Assembly: GCA_023399035.1 (NCBI GenBank)
Contig: JAEWQX010000047.1
Span: forward strand, 1 to 5,007
Length of the DNA: 5,007 nucleotides
Direction of reading: 5' to 3'
DNA from: Bacillota bacterium
GTDB lineage: Bacteria > Bacillota > Clostridia > Clostridiales > Clostridiaceae
Of the stretch, positions 1 through 4,693 are shown piece after piece. The first letter of the stretch is position 1, and each line of letters begins with the position of its first letter. The notes beneath the pieces were generated by a model. That model made no database searches and was not told where the DNA came from. It saw only the letters and a program-made list of their open reading frames with translations. The position numbers were made by a program, and so were the translations under genes.

Positions 1-441
1 AGCTAATACAAATGCTAATTCGTAAGTTTCATCAAAGTTTAATACTTCTTTTAATTTTACTCTATTCACATTAGCTAAAATACATCCGCCAAGTCCCATT
101 TCAACAGCTCCAAGAAGCATAGTTTGAAGGGCAATTCCTTCATCTTGAACTGAACCAGCTCCAAGGCTTTTATCTCTGAACATTATTATATATGCACTTG
201 GTTTTTCTTCATCAACTGGGCCATCCCAGTCCTTTAAATATCCAGCCCAGAATAAGTTTTCACTTATCTTTTTGTTGTCTTCTGCATTGTTGAATATCAT
301 GTACTTAAGTCCTTGAAGGTTTCTTCCTGATGGACATAATCTTGCAAGGTCAACTAATTCTCTTAATGTGCTTAATTCTATTGTCTTGTCACCATAAAAT
401 CTTCTGTAGGATCTGTTTTTTCTTACCAAATCTTTTATCAT
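1..441 (-). CDS. Nitroreductase-family flavoprotein, 3'-truncated by the window edge
   Basis: This is the first 147 residues of a protein that reads off the left edge with no stop. Seen: the N-terminus carries K8-N-R-S-Y-R-R-F15, the arginine/serine motif that grips the FMN phosphate in nitroreductases. P37-S-G-R-N-L-Q43 follows, matching the family's second FMN-contact segment. G116-L-G-G-C120 and a helix ending in KLKEVLNF match the late FMN-binding region. Family knowledge: these are cytoplasmic FMN oxidoreductases, usually dimeric, that use NAD(P)H to reduce nitroaromatics, quinones or flavins, and are commonly about 165-220 residues, so the C-terminal part is missing here. The ATG at 439-441 is chosen because GAGGTG (complement of 447-452) lies 5 bases upstream. 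The specific substrate cannot be told. Its own leader, and a terminator between it and the next minus-strand gene, suggest separate transcription. Confidence 0.9.
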   Translation of the reverse strand, partial: MIKDLVRKNRSYRRFYGDKTIELSTLRELVDLARLCPSGRNLQGLKYMIFNNAEDNKKISENLFWAGYLKDWDGPVDEEKPSAYIIMFRDKSLGAGSVQDEGIALQTMLLGAVEMGLGGCILANVNRVKLKEVLNFDETYELAFVLA

Positions 442-446
442 AAAAT

Positions 447-452
447 CACCTC
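447..452 (-). promoter_or_regulatory. Ribosome binding site of the nitroreductase gene
   Basis: On the minus strand GAGGTG stands 5 bases before the ATG at 441-439. It fixes the start of the nitroreductase reading frame. Confidence 0.8.
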
Positions 453-481
453 AATCAATTATTCTTTTAAGTTGTTATTTT

Positions 482-518
482 TATCTTAATCCCCTAAAAT
501 TCAGTGATTTTTAAGATA
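482..518 (-). promoter_or_regulatory. Inverted repeat in the nitroreductase leader
   Basis: Arms TATCTTAA (482-489) and TTAAGATA (511-518) are perfectly complementary over 8 bp around a 21-base loop. The loop itself holds a smaller AAAAT/ATTTT pair. The repeat lies 41-77 bases upstream of the nitroreductase start, so it would be in its leader RNA or act as an operator. No T run follows on the minus strand, so it is not a plain terminator. The arms are AT-rich, so a chance origin is possible. Confidence 0.35.
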
Positions 519-537
519 CACTACTTATTACCTTAAA

Positions 538-552
538 AATATTAATATTATA
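538..552 (-). promoter_or_regulatory. Possible -10 region of the nitroreductase promoter inside an AT palindrome
   Basis: The minus strand has a perfect TATAAT at 552-547, about 105 bases upstream of the nitroreductase ATG. It overlaps a 12-bp perfect palindrome, AATATTAATATT (538-549). I find no good -35 box at 16-18 bases, and an alternative TATAAT lies at 578-573. The assignment is tentative because such hexamers are common in DNA this rich in A and T. Confidence 0.25.
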
Positions 553-732
553 CTAACACAAATTAGACTTATATTATAAACATTTTTTATATTAATGAAA
601 TAAATTTGTACATTCCTATTATTTATAACCACTAGATCTAATACAGCCTTTACCTAATAAAAATAAAATAGTTAATTTATCATCAGACTAATAATTTCAT
701 TATTTATGCAAAAACTATTTTGTGTAAATACA
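553..732. other. AT-rich intergenic stretch without a recognisable gene
   Basis: Together with 442-552 and 733-797 this forms a gene-free gap of about 355 bases between two minus-strand genes. I see no reading frame of recognisable family, no repeat and no RNA gene. The only structured elements in the gap are the leader inverted repeat, the AT palindrome and the terminator, listed separately. Confidence 0.6.
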
Positions 733-759
733 AAAGAGCTGACAAATTATCAGCTCTTT
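733..759 (-). terminator. Rho-independent terminator of the HMA-like gene
   Basis: Arms AAAGAGCTGA (733-742) and TCAGCTCTTT (750-759) form a perfect 10-bp stem with a 7-base loop. Read on the minus strand, the stem is followed by a short, interrupted T tract (TTTTGTATTTA). It begins about 38 bases after the stop codon of the 65-residue minus-strand gene, so it most likely ends that transcript and separates it from the nitroreductase gene. Confidence 0.7.
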
Positions 760-797
760 AAATTACAATATCATTATTAGCTTTTAGGAATAAAAGA

Positions 798-995
798 TTA
801 AATCAGCTTATTTCCTGTTCCACGAATATGAGCTTCAATATCCTTATCATTTGCTGGTCTGGCATATTGAACTTTTACTGTATCTCCTTGAACAGATACA
901 TGTCTAACTCCATCCATCTTTTCTAAGTTATTTTTAAGTTGATTTCTTGCTAATGAATTTGGAAGTTCACGAATTTTATATTCACCTTTTAGCAT
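798..995 (-). CDS. Small cysteine-less HMA-like (ferredoxin-fold) protein, function unknown
   Basis: The product is 65 residues from the chosen start. Its predicted order of elements is that of heavy-metal-associated domains: strand (YKIREL), helix (residues about 13-28), strand (GVRHVSV), strand (TVKVQYA), then a second helix (NDKDIEAHI). The phrase E-K-M-D-G-V-R-H-V-S-V resembles the helix-to-strand turn of copper chaperones. The metal-binding M-x-C-x-x-C loop is absent: the position holds L-P-N-S-L-A and there is no cysteine at all. It is therefore probably not a metal carrier in the usual way, and its role is unknown. Start choice: an upstream in-frame ATG at 1016 would add seven residues but has no ribosome binding site. 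The ATG at 995-993 is preceded, 7 bases away, by GGAGATGA. A terminator follows the gene. Confidence 0.7.
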   Translation of the reverse strand: MLKGEYKIRELPNSLARNQLKNNLEKMDGVRHVSVQGDTVKVQYARPANDKDIEAHIRGTGNKLI

Positions 996-1002
996 ATTAA
1001 AA

Positions 1003-1010
1003 TCATCTCC
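1003..1010 (-). promoter_or_regulatory. Ribosome binding site that decides the start of the HMA-like gene
   Basis: The minus strand reads GGAGATGA, one base from GGAGGTGA, 7 bases before the ATG at 995-993. It lies inside the longer open frame that begins at 1016, so it argues for the shorter 65-residue product. Confidence 0.6.
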
Positions 1011-1050
1011 CAACATAGATTTTACAGTAATATCTTGCCCACTCTACGCT

Positions 1051-1056
1051 TTTTTA
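1051..1056 (-). promoter_or_regulatory. Possible -10 box for the HMA-like gene
   Basis: The minus strand reads TATAAC about 55 bases upstream of the preferred ATG, at a plausible distance for a short leader. The matching -35 position at 17 bases (TAGTTT) is poor. It lies between the gene and the transposase fossil. This is a weak call. Confidence 0.2.
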
Positions 1057-1105
1057 TGATGTTATATAATAGCATTACAAGTAAAACTATCTCACCTATA
1101 TATTT

Positions 1106-1234
1106 TCTAAATATATAACTGATGACATTGCATATATAGAGGAATGGATGAATACTCTTCCAAGAAGAATACTTAACTACAAAACTCCAGAAGAGCTATT
1201 TGAATTACACTTAGATGAAATCTATGCAATATAA
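1106..1234 (+). pseudogene. IS30-family transposase, C-terminal fossil
   Basis: An open frame running to the TAA at 1232-1234 encodes about 42 residues ending EEWMNTLPRRILNYKTP, then EELFELHLDEIYAI. From family knowledge, the run N-x-L-P-R-[RK]-I-L-x-Y-K-T-P-x-E-L-F followed by a short helix is the hallmark C-terminus of IS30-family transposases, just after the catalytic glutamate region of the DDE domain. The N-terminal DNA-binding domain and the rest of the catalytic domain are missing: the frame meets a stop at 1082-1084, and I recognise no transposase sequence in the DNA to its left. There is no start codon or ribosome binding site, so it is a non-functional remnant. The 5' edge of homology is approximate. 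Confidence 0.85.
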
Positions 1235-1269
1235 ATAAATTCAAGCGTTTAAATCATAAATACAAAATA

Positions 1270-1292
1270 GTTCAATTTGTTATTGCAATTTA
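1270..1292 (+). repeat. Candidate right terminal repeat of the IS30 remnant
   Basis: About 36 bases after the transposase stop, the sequence holds two copies of CAATTT (1273-1278 and 1286-1291), the second within TTGCAATTTA. Elements of this family in Firmicutes often end in TTGCAATTT-like inverted repeats, and the spacing from the stop codon fits. No partner left repeat is visible, as expected for an element that has lost its 5' part. Identification rests on memory of the family pattern, so confidence is low. Confidence 0.35.
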
Positions 1293-1357
1293 TCTAATAA
1301 ATAAATTTAAAAAATATAAAATATTCTGTTTAATAAAGGATCAAATATACAAAAAAA
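1293..1357. other. AT-rich spacer before the surface-protein promoter
   Basis: The gene-free gap between the transposase fossil and the surface-protein gene runs from 1235 to 1518 (284 bases). This part of it shows no recognisable gene or structure. The informative elements are the candidate IS end to its left and the promoter and leader repeats to its right, listed separately. Confidence 0.6.
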
Positions 1358-1386
1358 TTGACAAAATATTTATATGATGGTATTCT
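1358..1386 (+). promoter_or_regulatory. Sigma-A-type promoter of the surface-protein gene
   Basis: A perfect -35 box TTGACA (1358-1363) is followed after exactly 17 bases by TATTCT (1381-1386). The -10 has four of six consensus bases. It is preceded by TGG, so it carries the extended -10 TG motif. Transcription would start near 1393, leaving a leader of about 125 bases. TATAAT hexamers at 1409-1414 and 1416-1421 could serve as a second start but lack good -35 boxes. Confidence 0.75.
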
Positions 1387-1387
1387 T

Positions 1388-1407
1388 TTGAATGTAATTT
1401 AATTCAA
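1388..1407 (+). promoter_or_regulatory. Inverted repeat at the predicted transcription start, possible operator
   Basis: TTGAAT (1388-1393) and ATTCAA (1402-1407) form a 6-bp inverted repeat with an 8-base spacer, directly after the -10 box and spanning the expected start point. The position suits a repressor site, but the arms are short and AT-rich. No regulator gene is nearby to support it. Confidence 0.3.
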
Positions 1408-1454
1408 ATATAATATATAATTTAAAAATAATAAAATAAAAACCATAAATATTA

Positions 1455-1481
1455 TATGTTTACGATTAAAATACAAACATA
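1455..1481 (+). repeat. Leader inverted repeat
   Basis: TATGTTT (1455-1461) and AAACATA (1475-1481) form a 7-bp stem with a 13-base loop in the untranslated leader of the surface-protein gene. No T tract follows. Whether it matters is unknown. Confidence 0.3.
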
Positions 1482-1483
1482 AT

Positions 1484-1498
1484 TTATCTATAAGATAA
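1484..1498 (+). promoter_or_regulatory. Small hairpin abutting the ribosome binding site
   Basis: TTATCT (1484-1489) and AGATAA (1493-1498) pair perfectly around an ATA loop. The hairpin ends exactly where the G-rich ribosome binding region begins at 1499. It could stabilise the 5' side of the ribosome landing site or tune access to it, but the stem is weak (mostly A-T). Confidence 0.3.
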
Positions 1499-1509
1499 GG
1501 GGAGAGGGG
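1499..1509 (+). promoter_or_regulatory. Double ribosome binding site of the surface-protein gene
   Basis: The sequence GGGGAGAGGGG contains two Shine-Dalgarno-like cores. The first, GGGGAG (1499-1504), is 7 bases before an ATG at 1512. The second, AGGGG (1505-1509), is 9 bases before the ATG at 1519 that opens the long frame. The ATG at 1512 gives only a five-codon frame. Confidence 0.65.
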
Positions 1510-1518
1510 AAATGAATA

Positions 1519-4500
1519 ATGTTAAGTAAAAAAACTAAAAAAATTGTTGCAGCTACGATGGTAGCAGCGGTTAGTAATTCGTATGTTGCCTCAGCTGAAA
1601 GTTTAAGCGTTACAAAATTAATTGATACAAATAATGAGGTAAATATCGAAAAACATCAGTCAGAAGATGAAGAGATTAGTGAATATGATTCATCTGAATA
1701 TGTAAATGATATAACTACAGGCAGTGCAGTACAGACTACTGGAGGACAAGTTGAAGCTGGTCAGTCAGATTTTGAATTTTATGAAAGTACTGGTACAATA
1801 ACCAAATATATTGGTAATGAAAAAAATGTAACCGTTCCTAGCCAGATTAATGGGGTAGCTGTAAAAGAGATAAGTTCTTCAGCATTTCAAGGAGAATATG
1901 ATAATGATAGTGAAGAATATGTTTCTAATATTGAAACTATTATTATTGAAAATGGAATAGAAACAATTGAAAAATATGCATTCCAAAACTGTGTAAATTT
2001 AGAAAGTATAGAAATACCAGAAAGTGTTACATATATAGGACATGATGCACTAACTAATTGTTCAAGTTTAAAAAGTATAAATGTAAATGAAAATAATAAA
2101 AATTATAAAAGTATTGATGGAGTGCTGTTTGGAAAAACTGATGATACTAATGATGCAGAATCATTTAATAGATTAATTAAATATCCTGATTTAAAAAGAG
2201 GAAGCGAATATTCAATTCCAGATAATATAACAGAAATTGATGATTTTGCATTTGAAAATTGTATAAAAATTAAAAGATTAGTATTTCCGGAATCAATAGT
2301 GAGAATTGAGGGGAATTCTATTGGTATATGGAATGGGCTAGAAGAATATTATGTTCCTAATGATAGAGTAAGAAATCTTGTATTTGGTTTAGGACATATA
2401 AAAAATAATCAAATTTTAATTGGACAGCCTGGCAATGCAGAAGAAGATAGCAAATCAGATTTTATATATTATATTAAAAATCTTGGTAGAGAATTTGATG
2501 AAAATGGAGATTGTACTATAATTAGAGGAATAGTTATAGATGGCTATTCAGGAAATAAAGCAGATATTGAAATACCAGATGAAATTGAAGGAATAGAAGT
2601 TATTGAAGTTGTAATTGAATCAGTGAGTGAATATGGAGAAAATAAAGTAGAGTCTATTAAGATTCCTGAAACAGTTAAAGATGTGAGATGTTACAATACA
2701 AGAAACTTGAAGAAAATAGTTGTAGATAAATCAAATTCAAATTACAGCTCTATTGATGGAGTGTTATTTGATAAAAATGGTACAACATTAATACATTATC
2801 CAAGTGGAAAAGAAGATGAAACATATACAGTACCAGAAGGAACTATAAGGATATCAAGGGGAGCTTTTTCTAATTGTAAAAATTTAAAAGAATTAAATGT
2901 TTCTAAGAATGTAAAAGATATAGAAAATGCTTTTGCTATGAGTTGTCAAAATTTAGAGAGTATTAATGTTGATGAAGAGAATGAACATTATTTAAGTGAA
3001 GATGGTATTCTATTTAATAAAAACAAAGACATATTAATAAAATATCCTGCTAAAAAGGAAGATGCTGATTATAATATTCCAGAAGGTGTAATTGAAATAG
3101 AAACATATGCATTCAGTGGAAATAATAATTTAGTTAATATTACTTTACATAAAAATGTATCTGATGTTGGATATAGTGCATTTGCTGGATGTGATAAGTT
3201 AGAAAATATAAATGTTGATGATAGCAATGAATATTTTAAAGATATGGATGGAGTGTTAATAGATTCTGAGGAAAAAACATTAATACAATGTCCAAATGGG
3301 AAAATAAACAATACTTATAAAATTCCTGAAAATATTGAGGTTTTAGGTGCAGGATGTTTTTCAGATAGTGACAACTTAATTTCAATAGTAATACCTGAAA
3401 ATGTTACTACTATTGGAGATGATGTATTTTCTGATTGTTTTAATTTAAAAAATGTAACTATGTCAGATAGTGTTACATGGATAGGATATTACGCTTTTAA
3501 TTATTGTGAAAATTTAGAGTCTATTAATTTATCTAAGAGTATTAATGCAGTTTATGATGGGATGTTTGAGGGCTGTTATAAATTACGTAGTATAGTTATT
3601 CCAGAAGGTGTGACAAGTCTATATTCTTATTTGTTTGATTGCTGTGAAGCCTTGAAAAGTATTGCTATTCCTTCAACAGTAAAATATATTGATTCAGAGG
3701 CTTTTGCATATATTCCAGAAAGTACTAAAATATATGCAGCAACTGAAGAAGTAAAAAAATTGATAAATAAGAATTCAGATATTGATGAAGATAGAATTAT
3801 TGTAGGAGATGCACCAGAAGATGACTCTAATTCAGGATCGGGTGGAGAACCATCAGATGAGGATTCAAGCACTGAAGGAGGAACAGGATCAGGAGGAGCA
3901 TCAGGTGGCAACTCGGGATCTAATGGAGGATCTAGTTCGGGAGGATCATCATCAAGTGGTGGTTCAAGTTCTAGTGGGTCTGGTTCAGGAAGTTCATCAT
4001 CAGGATCAAGCAATGATAGTACTGATGATAAAAAAGAAGAAAGCTCATCAGGTGATAGTCAGTCAGGTGTAGATGGTTCATCATCAACTTTAAATAGTTC
4101 ATGGATTAAAAATAATGATGGTACATGGTCATATACTGATTCAACAGGGGTAAAAGCAGCTTCAACATGGATACAGGATTCAGGAAAATGGTATTACTTA
4201 AATGAAAATGGGGTTATGAAAACTGGCTGGCATCAGGATTATGATGGAAAATGGTATTATTTAAATGATTCAGGAGAAATGAAGTCTGGATGGCATAAAG
4301 ATAATAATAAATGGTATTACTTAAATAATTCAGGGGATATGGCTACTGGATGGATAAAAGATAATGATAAGTGGTATTATCTAAATGAAAATGGGGACAT
4401 GCAATCTAGTGGCTGGAAATCTATTAATGGTAAGTGGTATTATTTCTATGCTGATGGTAAGATGGCATCCAATACTACTATAGATGGATATAAAGTTAAT

Positions 4501-4521
4501 TCAAACGGTGAATGGGTATAG
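1519..4521 (+). CDS. Secreted BspA-like leucine-rich-repeat surface protein with C-terminal cell-wall-binding repeats
   Basis: This 1000-residue protein is predicted to be exported and held non-covalently on the cell wall. Residues 1-26 are a signal peptide: K4-K8 basic end, hydrophobic core, and an A-S-A cleavage site before E27. Residues 27-83 are acidic spacer. Residues 84-302 and 314-763 are two BspA-type (LRR_5) blocks of about 23-residue repeats with the pattern AFxNCxNLxxIxIPxxVxxI. Each block opens with a G-Y/I-x-G-N-...-P-x-x-I-x-G cap and closes with a V-x-x-L...I-x-V/I-G cap. Residues 766-860 are a Ser/Gly-rich linker. Residues 862-1000 are aromatic wall-binding repeats. There is no LPxTG sortase motif. 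Relatives in other bacteria bind host or matrix proteins or neighbouring cells; the ligand here is unknown. It has its own promoter and terminator, so it is monocistronic. The start at 1519 gives the complete signal peptide. The domain calls are firm; the adhesin role is inference. Confidence 0.92.
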   Translation: MLSKKTKKIVAATMVAAVSNSYVASAESLSVTKLIDTNNEVNIEKHQSEDEEISEYDSSEYVNDITTGSAVQTTGGQVEAGQSDFEFYESTGTITKYIGNEKNVTVPSQINGVAVKEISSSAFQGEYDNDSEEYVSNIETIIIENGIETIEKYAFQNCVNLESIEIPESVTYIGHDALTNCSSLKSINVNENNKNYKSIDGVLFGKTDDTNDAESFNRLIKYPDLKRGSEYSIPDNITEIDDFAFENCIKIKRLVFPESIVRIEGNSIGIWNGLEEYYVPNDRVRNLVFGLGHIKNNQILIGQPGNAEEDSKSDFIYYIKNLGREFDENGDCTIIRGIVIDGYSGNKADIEIPDEIEGIEVIEVVIESVSEYGENKVESIKIPETVKDVRCYNTRNLKKIVVDKSNSNYSSIDGVLFDKNGTTLIHYPSGKEDETYTVPEGTIRISRGAFSNCKNLKELNVSKNVKDIENAFAMSCQNLESINVDEENEHYLSEDGILFNKNKDILIKYPAKKEDADYNIPEGVIEIETYAFSGNNNLVNITLHKNVSDVGYSAFAGCDKLENINVDDSNEYFKDMDGVLIDSEEKTLIQCPNGKINNTYKIPENIEVLGAGCFSDSDNLISIVIPENVTTIGDDVFSDCFNLKNVTMSDSVTWIGYYAFNYCENLESINLSKSINAVYDGMFEGCYKLRSIVIPEGVTSLYSYLFDCCEALKSIAIPSTVKYIDSEAFAYIPESTKIYAATEEVKKLINKNSDIDEDRIIVGDAPEDDSNSGSGGEPSDEDSSTEGGTGSGGASGGNSGSNGGSSSGGSSSSGGSSSSGSGSGSSSSGSSNDSTDDKKEESSSGDSQSGVDGSSSTLNSSWIKNNDGTWSYTDSTGVKAASTWIQDSGKWYYLNENGVMKTGWHQDYDGKWYYLNDSGEMKSGWHKDNNKWYYLNNSGDMATGWIKDNDKWYYLNENGDMQSSGWKSINGKWYYFYADGKMASNTTIDGYKVNSNGEWV
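2725..3462 (+). repeat. Three tandem 82-residue supermodules in the second LRR block
   Basis: Residues 403-484, 485-566 and 567-648 each start with an acidic/Asn turn (D-x-x-N-x-x-Y/F) and continue with DG[VI]L, a [TI]LIxxP strand, a charged turn, YxIPE/YxVPE and an LRR. The DG pairs at 413-414, 495-496 and 577-578 are exactly 82 residues (246 bases) apart. The third copy has C in place of Y in the YP pair. A fourth, older copy at residues 190 onward in the first block carries an insertion of about 8-10 residues. The DNA has diverged, so this is ancient duplication. Confidence 0.8.
3814..4098 (+). repeat. Ser/Gly-rich low-complexity linker
   Basis: This segment encodes residues 766-860, dominated by serine and glycine with scattered Asp/Glu. 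It is built largely of TCA, AGT, GGA and GGT codons, and is visibly richer in G and C than the rest of the gene. It joins the LRR blocks to the wall-binding repeats and probably acts as a flexible spacer across the wall. Open frames in other phases and on the other strand here are by-products of the simple codon pattern. Confidence 0.8.
4102..4518 (+). repeat. Cell-wall-binding (choline-binding-like) repeat array
   Basis: Tryptophans at residues 884, 904, 925, 945 and 966 head repeats of 20-21 residues with the pattern GWxxDxxKWYYLNxxGxM. A degenerate first unit (862-882, with TWSY in place of KWYY) precedes them, and a terminal half unit ends the protein (I-D-G-Y-K-V-N-S-N-G-E-W-V). From family knowledge, such CW_binding_1 repeats bind choline or other wall polysaccharide decorations through the aromatic residues. 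The actual ligand in this organism is not shown by the sequence. Confidence 0.88.
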
Positions 4522-4564
4522 GTGAAGTTCCAAGAAGAGAAATTTACTAAAATATTTATAATAG

Positions 4565-4600
4565 AAACTTCGTAAGACATATGTTTTACGAAGTTTTTTT
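4565..4600 (+). terminator. Rho-independent terminator of the surface-protein gene
   Basis: AAACTTCGTAA (4565-4575) pairs with TTACGAAGTTT (4586-4596) over 11 bp. The run of T at 4594-4600 overlaps the 3' arm. It starts 43 bases after the stop codon. The inner ACATATGT (4577-4584) is itself palindromic and may extend the stem. This is a textbook intrinsic terminator on the plus strand. Confidence 0.9.
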
Positions 4601-4632
4601 AATAAAATAGAAATAATTTAAATCCTTCATTG

Positions 4633-4641
4633 TGATATAAT
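4633..4641 (+). promoter_or_regulatory. Extended -10 promoter of the VanZ-like gene
   Basis: A perfect TATAAT (4636-4641) is preceded by TGA, giving a TGnTATAAT extended -10. No convincing -35 box is seen 17 bases upstream, which extended -10 promoters can tolerate. Transcription would start near 4648, leaving a leader of about 46 bases. Together with the terminator just upstream, this makes the VanZ-like gene an independent unit. Confidence 0.6.
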
Positions 4642-4683
4642 TAGAAAATAAATGATGATTAATATAGAATAAGATAAATTTTT

Positions 4684-4690
4684 GGAGGTG
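4684..4690 (+). promoter_or_regulatory. Ribosome binding site of the VanZ-like gene
   Basis: GGAGGTG ends three bases before the ATG at 4694; the GGAGG core is 5 bases away. This near-perfect Shine-Dalgarno sequence fixes the start. Confidence 0.85.
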
Positions 4691-4693
4691 AAA

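Noticed and set aside
1085..1105. Extending the transposase fossil to the stop at 1082-1084
   Set aside because: The frame is open, but the encoded residues before about 1106 do not resemble the family as I know it, so the boundary was set at the start of plausible homology.
1393..1518. Leader of the surface-protein gene considered as a riboswitch
   Set aside because: The stems are short and AT-only, and I recognise no conserved core of any known riboswitch class and no terminator/antiterminator pair.
3069..3311. Minus-strand open frame of 80 codons with hydrophobic stretches
   Set aside because: It is antisense to the LRR supermodules; the Ser/Phe/Ile-rich product is what AT-rich coding DNA gives in reverse. 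No ribosome binding site was seen.
3627..4013. Minus-strand open frame of 128 codons rich in Pro, Asp, Glu and Leu
   Set aside because: It is antisense to the Ser/Gly linker; its composition is the mirror of the simple codon pattern (TCA/GGA read backwards). It has no ribosome binding site and lies wholly inside the surface-protein gene.
3809..4072. Plus-strand open frame of 87 codons rich in Gln, His and Val
   Set aside because: It is a frame-shifted reading of the same low-complexity linker, with no start signal and no family resemblance.
3814..4500. Repeats considered as a CRISPR array or tandem DNA satellite
   Set aside because: The repeats are protein-coding in one continuous frame, with 60-63-base periodicity from the wall-binding units and no unique spacers between identical repeats.
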